Shown: positions 1 through 8,421 of the stretch, piece after piece
Layout: each line of letters starts with the position of its first letter
How positions within the stretch are numbered: the first letter of the stretch is position 1
Assembly (NCBI GenBank): GCA_965277105.1
Contig: OZ255710.1
Span: forward strand, 558,001 to 622,000
Direction: 5' to 3'
DNA length: 64,000 bases
Source: CAXSBA01 sp965277105
GTDB lineage: Bacteria > Spirochaetota > UBA12135 > COTS27 > CAXSBA01
The notes under the pieces: model-generated
What the model was told of the DNA's origin: nothing
Databases searched by the model: none
The model's input: the letters and a program-made list of their open reading frames with translations, nothing else
Translations under genes and position numbers: made by a program

Positions 1-1
1 G

Positions 2-664
2 CCTATCCTAGTTATAATAGTAGCGCAAGGTTTTTTCTTTCTATGGAATTTTCCTATTAAAAAATCACTTCATAAAAAAGCATTAAAACTCATGCTCCTA
101 TTATATTTGTTTAATGGCTTTTATGCGACTTTAAGTATTGCCTTGCATAACTATAATCCTAATTATCAAAAAGAATACATGCTAGTCCCTTCTGTGTTTT
201 ATCTTGAAAAAATTAATAATGAGTTAAAAAAAGCAATTTACCCTGATAAAAATTTGGTTGCTGGCCCTTTGTATCAGCCTAATTTTAAGGGTGTGGGCAT
301 ATTAACCAATTCTACTGTGACTAAATTTAACTGGGCAGGGGCACAAGCATTAGCTAATTTTAATAAAAATCATAGCTTTTTTTCAGAAATAAAGAAGAAA
401 AGCGATGTTCTGCCGAAAAAACTATTTTATGATGATAGTCATACTGCTATTTCAGTTGATGCTAAAAATGAAAAACTTCGCGCTACTTCATTAAAAGTTT
501 ATTTGATTTATAATGGTTATTTTGAATTGGTTGATGAAGAAGCGAAAGCCGATTATAGCTTTACCTTCACTTCTAAAGAAAATTGGCAAAAAAAATCGAA
601 AAGTAGTCCTTATAAGGTCATTAGTGAGTTGAGTAATGGTTTTCTTCTACTTAAAAAAAACTAA
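2..664 (+). CDS. Membrane protein of unknown function, 3' part (5' truncated by the window)
   Basis: The reading frame is open from base 2, upstream of the first ATG at 92, so this is the C-terminal part of a longer protein. The visible part starts with two hydrophobic stretches (an ILVIIVAQGFFLW-like segment and an LLLYLFNGFYATLSIAL-like segment) separated by a short lysine-rich loop. A soluble, probably extracytoplasmic region of about 170 residues follows, rich in Lys, Asn and aromatic residues. I do not recognise the family. The shape, membrane segments followed by a C-terminal soluble domain, would fit an envelope enzyme or a polytopic transferase, but no catalytic motif is visible. It ends 211 bases before the lipoprotein cluster. 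Confidence 0.6.
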   Translation, partial: PILVIIVAQGFFFLWNFPIKKSLHKKALKLMLLLYLFNGFYATLSIALHNYNPNYQKEYMLVPSVFYLEKINNELKKAIYPDKNLVAGPLYQPNFKGVGILTNSTVTKFNWAGAQALANFNKNHSFFSEIKKKSDVLPKKLFYDDSHTAISVDAKNEKLRATSLKVYLIYNGYFELVDEEAKADYSFTFTSKENWQKKSKSSPYKVISELSNGFLLLKKN

Positions 665-824
665 AATTTAAGTAAAACCAGTAATCAATTTGCTAAATTT
701 AAAAAAATAATTTATTTTTTTCAAAAAAAAACAAGTAAAAAAAAATTCATTTTTATTTAGTTCCCCAAAACTTACTAAAAAATACAAGCTTTTTTTCAGC
801 TTAATTGAAACTTTAACTTTTTTA

Positions 825-853
825 TTGTTTAAGTTAAAGCAAAAATCTATAAA
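825..853 (+). promoter_or_regulatory. Predicted sigma70-type promoter of the first propeller lipoprotein gene
   Basis: A TTGTTT -35 (825-830) and TATAAA -10 (848-853) are separated by exactly 17 bases. The start codon lies 22 bases after the -10 box, with an AAGGAT ribosome binding site between. The same arrangement recurs in front of the paralogous pseudogene (3254-3282). That conservation supports it as a real promoter. Confidence 0.6.
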
Positions 854-875
854 TAAATCAAAGGATAAATAAAAA

Positions 876-3032
876 ATGAAAACAATAAATAATAAATTTA
901 ATCAAAAATTAAAAAGAGTAGCCAGTAAGATTACTAGGTATTTCTTTTTTTTGTCATTGCTTTTTTTGGTGAGCTGTTTGGATGCATCAGATATATTGTC
1001 AGATGTATTCAACTTAGGAGATTTGGAGGATAATGTAACCATAACGGCTAGTGATTTTACAGTATCCACGACCAGTGTAATTAAGGAAGTGGGGTACACG
1101 GATCCAGATTATGGGAAAGTGGAATTAAAAAGTGGAATAGTTGCTGCTTTTGCTATTGTCAATAGCAATGTTCCCAATAATGCAGTAGCGGTAAATCCTT
1201 TAAATGGAGAAATAAAGGTAGCTCCTGGTGTAGGAATTGGTGACTATACTTTCCAAGTAAAAGTAACTGGTGTTGATTTACCGTCAGGAAGTGCTAAAAC
1301 TAAAAATTTAGGTCTGACTATTGCCGATGAATCAATAGAAAAAATAGAAATTACCGAAGATGATTTTACGGTTGTAAAAATTAAAGTCAATGAAGCAGTA
1401 GCGTATGCTAGCAGTTTTAACTATGGGAGAGTTGAGTTAACTAATGAAGTAACGGCTAGTTTTGCTATTGTCAATAGTACTACCCCTAATAATGAGGTAA
1501 CTATAGATGAGAATGGAGCGATAACAGTGGCACCTGGTTTGCCAGTAGGAAAATACACTTTTCAAGTTGAAGTGAATGGTGCTGAGAAGTATTTTGGGAC
1601 CATGAATACAGTTGAGTTGCCACTTGCCATTACTATACCAATAACCGAGGACGATTTTACCATATCGGAAAAAATCGTTGTTAGAGAGGATGGTTATATG
1701 AATACTAGTTATGGAAATGTGACCATGAATAATGAGGTAACTGCTACCTTTGCTATTGTGGATAATGGTGCCCTGCCTAGTGATGCAGTAATAGTAGATG
1801 AAAATGGTACTATAACGATGGTTACTGGAGTTAGCCCTGGAACGTACCTCTTCCAAGTAGAAGTTGCTGGTAGTGGGGATTATTCTGGTAGTATAACTAG
1901 TGATTTAGTTTTTAATGTAATTCCTCCGACTGCTGAGCTGAATAATGTTTTTAACCTTGATAATAATAAAGAAGTTAAATTAAATGGGGCTAATAAAGTC
2001 GTTACCGCTAAAGTAGGTGAAGAGGTTTATCTTTTTGTTACTGCTTTTGAGAGTCATGCGGTGAATTCTTTTAGAGTAGAAGATAATGGAGAATTAAATA
2101 TTGTTACTAGTATTGTAGATGATGAGAGCCTTGCCTTAAAAGGGGCAAAAGGGGTTGCTACCGCAGAGGTGGGTGGCACTATGTATCTTTTTGTGACTGG
2201 ATTTAATGATAATGGAGTGAACGTTTTCAGAGTAGATGACAGTGGAGATTTGCATCATATTGAAAGCATTGTAGATGATGAAAATCTTGAACTAAGGAGA
2301 GCCTGGGGAGTTACTACAGCTGAGATTAATGGATCTACTTACCTCTTTGTTTCCGGGTTTAGTGATAATGGAGTAAGCGTATTTAAAGTAAACAATGATG
2401 GGAAATTAACGACGGTTACTAGAGTTAAAGATAATGATAATCTTCAATTAGCAGGAGCTAGGGGAATTACTACCGCAAAAGTAGGTGATGCTACGTACCT
2501 TTTTGTAGCAGGAAGGAAAGACAATGGAGTAAGTGTGTTTGGTGTAGCTAGTGATGGTATGCTAAACCATATTACTAATGTTTCTAATAATAGTAACATT
2601 GAGTTAAGCGGACCTATCGGGGTTACTACAACTGAAATAGATGGCATTACTTACCTTTTCGTTGCTGCAAAAAATGATGATGGGCTAAGTGTTTTTAGTG
2701 TGGCTAATGATGGTATGCTCACCCATGTTGGTAATACTTCGGATAATGAAGTCAATGAATTAGATGGGGCATGGGGGGTTGCTACTGCTAAGGTCAATGG
2801 TGCTAATTACCTTCTTTCTACTGGTTTTGTTGATGATGGAATATCCATATTTGACCTGAATATGAATAGAAAAAGTAATAAATTATTCAATGTGGCTAAT
2901 GTTACTAATGAAGGAGATCTTGAGTTAAATGGGGCTAGAGGAATTACCACAGCTGAAGTAAATGGAGTTACTTATGTGTTTGTTGCTAGTGTGAATGATG
3001 ATGGCATAAGTGTGTTTGAAATAAAAAATTAA
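876..3032 (+). CDS. Lipoprotein with three Ig/cadherin-like repeats and a predicted seven-bladed beta-propeller
   Basis: The product has 718 residues. The N-terminus is a lipoprotein signal: basic residues, a hydrophobic core, then a lipobox LVSC with the lipidated Cys at residue 34. Three repeats of about 100 residues follow (near 53, 158 and 255), each opening with I-T-x-x-D-F-T and containing a YGxVEL strand, an A-x-F-A-I-V strand and a Y-x-F-Q-V-x-V strand, as in Ig/cadherin-type modules. From about residue 352 to the end there are seven repeats of about 50 residues with the core TxYLFVxGxxDxGVSVFxV, which fits seven propeller blades. A short strand before blade 1 could close the ring. 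Predicted location is an outer-membrane or periplasm-facing lipoprotein. The ligand is unknown. The start is fixed by AAGGAT about 8 bases upstream. Two paralogues follow. Confidence 0.85.
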   Translation: MKTINNKFNQKLKRVASKITRYFFFLSLLFLVSCLDASDILSDVFNLGDLEDNVTITASDFTVSTTSVIKEVGYTDPDYGKVELKSGIVAAFAIVNSNVPNNAVAVNPLNGEIKVAPGVGIGDYTFQVKVTGVDLPSGSAKTKNLGLTIADESIEKIEITEDDFTVVKIKVNEAVAYASSFNYGRVELTNEVTASFAIVNSTTPNNEVTIDENGAITVAPGLPVGKYTFQVEVNGAEKYFGTMNTVELPLAITIPITEDDFTISEKIVVREDGYMNTSYGNVTMNNEVTATFAIVDNGALPSDAVIVDENGTITMVTGVSPGTYLFQVEVAGSGDYSGSITSDLVFNVIPPTAELNNVFNLDNNKEVKLNGANKVVTAKVGEEVYLFVTAFESHAVNSFRVEDNGELNIVTSIVDDESLALKGAKGVATAEVGGTMYLFVTGFNDNGVNVFRVDDSGDLHHIESIVDDENLELRRAWGVTTAEINGSTYLFVSGFSDNGVSVFKVNNDGKLTTVTRVKDNDNLQLAGARGITTAKVGDATYLFVAGRKDNGVSVFGVASDGMLNHITNVSNNSNIELSGPIGVTTTEIDGITYLFVAAKNDDGLSVFSVANDGMLTHVGNTSDNEVNELDGAWGVATAKVNGANYLLSTGFVDDGISIFDLNMNRKSNKLFNVANVTNEGDLELNGARGITTAEVNGVTYVFVASVNDDGISVFEIKN

Positions 3033-3070
3033 ACGTTTTAAATAATTTATTCTCAAAAAGACAACATTAA

Positions 3071-3130
3071 AACGACCCTTAGTAAATAAGTTATCTTATT
3101 AAACTAAGGGTTGTTTAATTCTTATTTCTA
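3071..3130 (+). terminator. Rho-independent terminator after the first lipoprotein gene
   Basis: A 13-base stem (AACGACCCTTAGT at 3071-3083 with ACTAAGGGTTGTT at 3103-3115, one G-U pair) encloses a second small hairpin (AATAAG/CTTATT). A U-rich tract follows. It lies about 40 bases after the stop codon. Confidence 0.8.
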
Positions 3131-3253
3131 TTATTTTTTCTTAATTTACCGCTTTTAAAAGGCCTGTAAATATCTTTTTTTACTAAAAAATCCTAATAAC
3201 TTTATCGAAAAACACAAGTTTTTTTATAAAAGATTTTACTTTTAACTTTCTTA

Positions 3254-3282
3254 TTGTTAAAGCCATAATAGGAATCTATAAA
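3254..3282 (+). promoter_or_regulatory. Duplicated promoter in front of the lipoprotein pseudogene
   Basis: TTGTTA (3254-3259) and TATAAA (3277-3282) are spaced by 17 bases, as in the promoter at 825-853. The flanks (TTTAACTTT upstream, AATCTATAAATAAA around the -10, GATAAATAA before the start) also match. The duplication that made the paralogue therefore included the control region. Confidence 0.55.
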
Positions 3283-3306
3283 TAAAAAGTAAAAGATAAA
3301 TAAATT

Positions 3307-4509
3307 ATGAAGACATTCAATCATAAATTTAAACAACAATTTAAAAGAATAACTAATAAAGGAATTAATTATTTTTTTTTCTATTAATGATTTTAATATA
3401 TCGACAACTAGCGTAACTAAAGGAGAGGGTTATACTGATTCAAGTTATGGGAAAGTGGAATTAAACAGTGAAGTAGAAGCCACTTTTGCTATAGCAAGTA
3501 GCGCCGCTCCTAATAGTGAAGTTACGATAGACGAAGAAGGAAATATAACAGTAACCACTGGTTTAGAAGTTGACGAATATGCCTTTCAAGTGGAAGTAAC
3601 TGGTAGTGGGAATTATGCCAAGAGTGTGATTATCGATTTAACTCTTGATATAACTATGCTATGGCTCCTCCTACTGCTCTCACAGGTGAGTACCTTTTTA
3701 TCTCTGCTTTTTCTGATCACGCTGTTAATGTTTTTAGTGTAGATAGAAATGGGAAATTGCAAGTTGTTGATAAAGTTATAGATGATGAAAATCTTCTACT
3801 AAATGGAACTAGGGGAATCGCCGTAACAAAAATAGGTGATGCTACTTATCTTTTCGTAGCTGGGGAAAACGATAATGGTTTAAGTGTTTTTCGAGTGGCT
3901 AATGATGAAAAATTAATCAACTCTAATAATGTTTCGAATAGTTTTGCTGTAGCACTAAATGGAGCTAGAGGAATTACTACTGTTAAAATAGGCAATGCCA
4001 CTTACCTTTTTGTAGGAGGTAAGCTAAATAATGGAATAACCGTATTTAGCGTGGCTAGTGATGGGGTGCTTACGAACGTTGAAAAATTTATGGATAACGA
4101 TAATATTAATCTAGCAGGTGTTACTGGTATTGTTACTAAAGAATTAAATGGGATTACCTACCTTTTCGCGGCGGGAGAAATTGATGATGGAGTAAGTGTT
4201 TTAAGCGTGGCTGATGACAACACTTTGCCATTAGACGGAGCTAGTTCGGTTAATATTATTGAAGTAAACGGTAGCACCTACCTTTTGGTTGGTGGGCTAG
4301 TTGATGATGGAGTGACTATGTTTGCGTGAATATGAACAGAAGTGGTAATGAGCTAGTTAGTGTTGATAGCGTTATTGATGACGATACTTTAGAATTAAAA
4401 AAAGTCTGGGAAATGACCAGTACAGAGATAAATGATAAATGGCATCAAGCACTTTTTCACTGCTGTTCATAGTGACGCTGGAATAAGCGTATTTGAAGTT
4501 AGAAATTAA
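3307..4509 (+). pseudogene. Decayed paralogue of the propeller lipoprotein
   Basis: This region aligns end to end with the intact lipoprotein at 876-3032 but is broken at least four times. The start ATG (3307) opens a matching N-terminus that hits TAA at 3385. The lipobox region and about 35 residues are missing there, and the frame moves from +1 to +2 within a T run. The next part (frame 2) encodes one Ig-like repeat and is lost near 3655. The propeller then resumes in frame 1, lacking the start of blade 1. A stop at 4327 coincides with a shift to frame 3, a further TAG lies at 4470, and the final DAGISVFEV-like end is back in frame 1, stopping at 4509. Only one of the three Ig-like repeats remains. 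Without a signal peptide it cannot be exported. It may serve only as a recombination donor, which is inference. Confidence 0.85.
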
Positions 4510-4592
4510 ATATCTTCATTGCCCTAACTCTAAGCGGGTTTTTCATAATTTTTGCTAATTTTAAAAATTTATTATTAATTATTTTAAATCAA

Positions 4593-4601
4593 TGGTATAA
4601 T
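4593..4601 (+). promoter_or_regulatory. Extended -10 promoter element of the second intact lipoprotein gene
   Basis: TGGTATAAT at 4593-4601 is an extended -10 (TGn followed by TATAAT), 40 bases before the start codon. No convincing -35 is seen. The sequence differs from the promoter shared by the other two family members, so this copy may be expressed differently. Confidence 0.45.
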
Positions 4602-4641
4602 AGAGAAATTAAGACAATAATAAATAAAGTGAGAAAAAATT

Positions 4642-6819
4642 ATGAAAAAAACAAAAAAAAATCAACGAGTTAATCGTTTAGGTTTAATGGCTTATAAAAG
4701 CGTTAGTTATCTTTTCATTGGAGTGCTTTTATTTTTGGTGAGTTGTGGGGATTCATCGACAACAGGCCCAGTGATAACTAGTGAAAACTTTGAAATAACA
4801 ACTCTAAAAGAAAAACAAGTAGAAAAAGATTATACTCCTTTTATTTATGGGAAGATTGAGCCTAAAGAAGAAAATATAACGGCTAATTATAAGATTATTG
4901 ATAATTCTAGTTTAAATGGCAAAGTGAGTGTAGACCCAGAAAATGGGGAAATATTGGTGGATACTGGTTTAGATGTAGGTGCGTATCCGTTTCAATTGGA
5001 AGTGACTGGTACAGGGGATTATACTGGGAGTTTTATTATTGAACGAACATTTTATCTTACTAGACCAATAACTAAAGATGACTTTACAACTAAAACTAGC
5101 TTTACCACTAATGTAGGGCGGACGATTAATATAAACCCTATAACTCTCAAAGATGGAATAACGGCTACTTATGCTGTTACTAATGAGAATATGACGATAA
5201 ATGAAACTACTGGAGAGATTACGATAAACCCTGGTTTAAATGCTGAAAAGCATCAGTTCTATATGGATGTTATTGGTGAGGGAGCTTATACCGGTACTGA
5301 AACTGTCGGTTGGGAATTAGGATTAGAAAAACGACAAATAGAAGAAAGTGATTTTGAAGTTGAAGCGGTGGCAGGTGCATTTTTAAGAGGATATTATGGA
5401 AAAGTTGTGTTTAAGAATGCAGTTACCGCTAATCTTGATATTTATGAGATTAAGGATGATAATGGTAGTGATATTGATACTGATAAGATAACAATAGATC
5501 CCAATGGAGAAATCAAAATAAAGGGAAATTTATCCCCAGGAGATTATACCTTTGCTATAAGTGTTAATGGTACAGGTGATTATTCTGATATTTCTTATGT
5601 AATTGTTTACCTGGACATGGGTTTTACCATAGCATCCACACTTCAGCTTGATAACTTTAGAAACTTTGATTATAGTCGAAGTGGTGCAGATAATAAAAAT
5701 GGTGAAGATGAACAATTAAGACATCATCTGTCAGTCAATATTGCTGAAGTAAATAATAATAAGTACCTTTTGGTTGGTGGAAGGGCATCAAGAGATGGTA
5801 ATTTTGGAGGCTTAAGAACGTATAGTTTGGACGCGGATACTAGTGGTTTAGATGATAATTACGTTAGTAAAATTGCATCACGAGATTTAGTTATCACTTC
5901 CCCTGTTACCACTGCTAAGATGACTGATGAAGGAGGAAATGATGTTAACTACGTATTCGTTTCATCTAATGAAGATAAAATAATAGTTTATAGGATAAGC
6001 AGTGGTGGGGTTTTAAAAGAAATTAATTATACTGTATTTCAGGATAAAGCATTAGACGGCCCTAAAAATTCTAGTGTTGTTGTAATAGATGGCGTTACCT
6101 ACCTTTTGGTTGTTGGTTCTATTAGTGGTACTTTAAATTTACTAGAGATAAAAAACACTGGTGAATTAGAACTTATTGATAATGCTTCCACTAGCTCTAA
6201 CCCTAGTGGAATTACTACTGCTGAGGTGGCTGGCACAACCTATGTTTTCGTTGCTTCAAATGGTGCGTTAGATATTTATAAGCTAGATAAGCTACTAGAT
6301 GGATTAAAATTAGTTTCTGTTGATACTATCCTAGACAGTGCTGACGCTAATTTTGAACTAAGTGGTTCTTTTAATAATGATATTACTAGCGCTGAAATAG
6401 GAGGAGAAACCTATGTTTTTTTTGCTGGACATACAGATAATGGCCTAAGCGTATTTCAAGTAGGAAATGATGGCACATTAAACAATGTTGATAACGTTGA
6501 TAAGAATGATGATAGTATGTTATTAGGTGGGGTTAGGGATGTTGAAACAGCTAAAATAGGAGATGCTACTTACCTTTTTGCTGCTAGTCACGATGACAGT
6601 GCGGTAATTGTCTTTGAAGTAGTAGATGGTGGAAAACTAAGGAATGTTGCTATTGTTAAAGACGATGCTACGCTTAAATTAGAAAATACTTTGGAGATTG
6701 TTACTACCGAAATAGGTGGTAAGGTTTACCTTTTTGGTACTGGGTTTTACAATGGTACTGATTCGCTTGACCAGGGGTTTACCGGTATGAGTGCCTTTGA
6801 AGTGAAGTTACTCCCCTAG
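4642..6819 (+). CDS. Divergent lipoprotein with three Ig/cadherin-like repeats and a predicted seven-bladed propeller
   Basis: The product has 725 residues. The lipobox LVSC places the lipidated Cys at residue 35. Three repeats start near 46 (ITSENFEI), 142 (ITKDDFTT) and 232 (IEESDFEV), each ending in a Y-x-F-x-x-x-V strand and a G-x-Y-T/S turn. From about residue 330 seven units can be counted around the core TYxFVAG/YLFxAS. The blades are less regular than in the paralogue at 876-3032, and blade 1 carries a longer insertion. The architecture and order are the same, so it is an older duplicate with intact coding capacity. It probably sits on the envelope surface or in the periplasm. The long hairpin at 6882-6939 ends the transcript. 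Function is unknown; propellers of this kind bind proteins, sugars or small molecules. Confidence 0.82.
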   Translation: MKKTKKNQRVNRLGLMAYKSVSYLFIGVLLFLVSCGDSSTTGPVITSENFEITTLKEKQVEKDYTPFIYGKIEPKEENITANYKIIDNSSLNGKVSVDPENGEILVDTGLDVGAYPFQLEVTGTGDYTGSFIIERTFYLTRPITKDDFTTKTSFTTNVGRTININPITLKDGITATYAVTNENMTINETTGEITINPGLNAEKHQFYMDVIGEGAYTGTETVGWELGLEKRQIEESDFEVEAVAGAFLRGYYGKVVFKNAVTANLDIYEIKDDNGSDIDTDKITIDPNGEIKIKGNLSPGDYTFAISVNGTGDYSDISYVIVYLDMGFTIASTLQLDNFRNFDYSRSGADNKNGEDEQLRHHLSVNIAEVNNNKYLLVGGRASRDGNFGGLRTYSLDADTSGLDDNYVSKIASRDLVITSPVTTAKMTDEGGNDVNYVFVSSNEDKIIVYRISSGGVLKEINYTVFQDKALDGPKNSSVVVIDGVTYLLVVGSISGTLNLLEIKNTGELELIDNASTSSNPSGITTAEVAGTTYVFVASNGALDIYKLDKLLDGLKLVSVDTILDSADANFELSGSFNNDITSAEIGGETYVFFAGHTDNGLSVFQVGNDGTLNNVDNVDKNDDSMLLGGVRDVETAKIGDATYLFAASHDDSAVIVFEVVDGGKLRNVAIVKDDATLKLENTLEIVTTEIGGKVYLFGTGFYNGTDSLDQGFTGMSAFEVKLLP

Positions 6820-6881
6820 AACCGCAAAAATAGTAAAGGTTTTCGTTATAAGAATTTTGTAACTTAATTATATAAATAACC

Positions 6882-6947
6882 CCGTTAGAGTTAGTAGTCA
6901 TTAGTAGCTAGAAGCTTACTGATGGCTACTAACTAACGGTTTTTTTA
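6882..6947. terminator. Long, probably bidirectional terminator between convergent genes
   Basis: A hairpin with about 27 paired positions runs from CCGTTAG (6882-6888) to CTAACGG (6933-6939), with one bulge and a few G-U pairs. On the plus strand it is followed by TTTTTTT; on the minus strand the flank is also U-rich. Its right arm overlaps the last codons and stop of the minus-strand mpg gene, so it can serve both the lipoprotein gene and the thi-mpg operon. Confidence 0.85.
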
Positions 6948-7516
6948 ATCTGATAATCTTCAAAAGAAAAATTAAGTAGTTTTTCTTTTGCTTTCGATAT
7001 TCCTATTCGTGGTTTTAGATTAATCTTTTTGGGTATATAACGGTAATCAGCTAGATAAATATTAGGGCTTTTTTTTAAATCAACCCCATTTTCCTGCAGA
7101 GAAATTTGAAAAGCCTGGCAGATTTTCCCCGGTCCATTTAGTAAAGACGATAATGTTTTTTTAGAATATTTTCGATTAATGATTATAGTTTCTAAGGATT
7201 CTTCAAAGCAAATCATATTTCTAATTAAAATAGCAGCCCCTTCGCCTTTTTTCCCACTCACCACGTTGAGACAGTAGTGCTTGCCATAAACAAAATAAAC
7301 GTATAAAAACCCAGCTTCTAAAAACATCACCTGGTTATGTTTGGTAATTCCCGAGTAACTATGGGAAGCCTCATCCCACTGATCATAAACTTCTACTTCG
7401 CTAATAATTCCTTTAAGGGTTTTTTGATTTATTTTGTGGCAAAAAACTTTCCCTAAAAGTTCTCTAGCTAATTTTTCACTTGGCTTATTTTGGTAAAATT
7501 TTTTAGTTAATCGCAT
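6929..7516 (-). CDS. mpg: DNA-3-methyladenine glycosylase (AAG/MPG family)
   Basis: This 195-residue protein would remove alkylated purines such as 3-methyladenine from DNA by cleaving the glycosidic bond, starting base excision repair. The family hallmarks are present in order: LARELLGKVF near the N-terminus, the catalytic ISEVEVY segment, D-E-A-S-H-S, G-x-T-x-x-N-x-x-M-F, the Y-V-Y-x-x-Y-G-x-H-x-C-x-N-V-V strand pair, and N-G-P-G-K-I-C. The length is normal for bacterial members. It is the last gene of the run thiS-thiE-thiC-prephenate dehydrogenase-mpg, starting 44 bases after its neighbour. The stop codon lies inside the terminator hairpin. Confidence 0.92.
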   Translation of the reverse strand: MRLTKKFYQNKPSEKLARELLGKVFCHKINQKTLKGIISEVEVYDQWDEASHSYSGITKHNQVMFLEAGFLYVYFVYGKHYCLNVVSGKKGEGAAILIRNMICFEESLETIIINRKYSKKTLSSLLNGPGKICQAFQISLQENGVDLKKSPNIYLADYRYIPKKINLKPRIGISKAKEKLLNFSFEDYQIKKTVS

Positions 7517-7560
7517 TACCCGCTAACAACAAGTGAATAAGCTAAGTTAGATGATGTTTA

Positions 7561-8409
7561 TTACTCAATGCTTGCTAGGTATTCCATGATTTTTTCACTT
7601 CTTAAAAAAGCTGCTTTTTTGTCTTTTAATAAGCTAGCATTTTTTTTGAAAGATTGAATGAACTCATCTCTTTCTTGCCTATTAATCATCTTTAAATAAT
7701 TATCAAAGTTTTCTTGGAAAGTCCTTCCAGTTTTTTCTACGTAGGGGTTTAGAAAAGAAATATCGGCATAAAGTTCACTTGATTGATATAATAGTCGATT
7801 AGCCAAATCAAAATGAAGACGATAAAGTGGGGTAGCAATTTTTTCCAGTTCTTTAAAAGAGAATCCTAGATCTTTAGTCGTTTTTATCAAAGTAAAAGCC
7901 ATTAAGTGAACGAGCGATTGAATAACCGCCATTGCTGGGTCGTGCTTACTGGCAGGGATTTCTAAGGTTTTAAGTTTTAGCTTTTCCAGTAACTTTTTGA
8001 TTGTAGAATAGAAAGTTTGTCCTCTTACTTTTAAGATAATAATATTTTGCCCACTAATATTTTTCAAAGGACCGAAAAGAGGATGGAGCGAAATAATTTC
8101 CGCTTTAGTGCTTTCTTTCATTAGTTTAATAAAGTCCTTTTTAATGGAAGTTAAATCCATTAAGAGTTGATTTTTATTAAGTAAAGGTCCTACTTTTTTG
8201 ATAAGTGAATGAGTTTTATCGATGGGAACGCTAAGGATAATAACATTAACTAAATTAAGATAATGTTGGAGCTCTTTACTGTTTTTTTTTTCTAAGACAT
8301 AAACTTTTAGTTTAAGTTTTTGAAAAACTTTAACAAAAGTGCTTCCAATTGCTCCATTACCTCCTATAATTAAAATGCTTAAGGAAGAAAAAGGAATGCT
8401 TTTTTTCAA
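7561..8409 (-). CDS. tyrA: Prephenate dehydrogenase (TyrA family), monofunctional
   Basis: The product has 282 residues. It would oxidatively decarboxylate prephenate to 4-hydroxyphenylpyruvate in tyrosine synthesis. It begins with a Rossmann dinucleotide-binding motif (IIGGNGAIGSTFVKVF, residues about 13-28). Next come a VIILSVPI strand, the D-L-T-S-x-K loop, and H-P-L-F-G-P, which in this family carries the active-site histidine. A helical C-terminal dimerisation region includes SLVHLMAFTLIKT. There is no chorismate mutase domain, unlike the fused enterobacterial TyrA. Specificity for prephenate rather than arogenate cannot be read from sequence. It starts 12 bases after thiC on the same strand. 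Confidence 0.85.
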   Translation of the reverse strand: MKKSIPFSSLSILIIGGNGAIGSTFVKVFQKLKLKVYVLEKKNSKELQHYLNLVNVIILSVPIDKTHSLIKKVGPLLNKNQLLMDLTSIKKDFIKLMKESTKAEIISLHPLFGPLKNISGQNIIILKVRGQTFYSTIKKLLEKLKLKTLEIPASKHDPAMAVIQSLVHLMAFTLIKTTKDLGFSFKELEKIATPLYRLHFDLANRLLYQSSELYADISFLNPYVEKTGRTFQENFDNYLKMINRQERDEFIQSFKKNASLLKDKKAAFLRSEKIMEYLASIE

Positions 8410-8421
8410 TAGAGAGAAACT

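Noticed and set aside
1437..1856. 139-residue minus-strand open frame inside the first lipoprotein gene
   Set aside because: It is antisense to an intact, recognisable gene, has no ribosome binding site and its composition (Ser, Tyr, Ile, His rich) is that of a shadow frame.
2100..3000. CRISPR or DNA tandem repeat array
   Set aside because: The repetition is at protein level (about 50-codon blades) with diverged DNA and is fully explained by the propeller.
3455..3742. Short open frame read as a 95-residue gene
   Set aside because: It is one fragment of the lipoprotein pseudogene. Its apparent start is an internal GTG in the YGKVEL strand, and its last 25 residues come from reading the propeller in the wrong frame.
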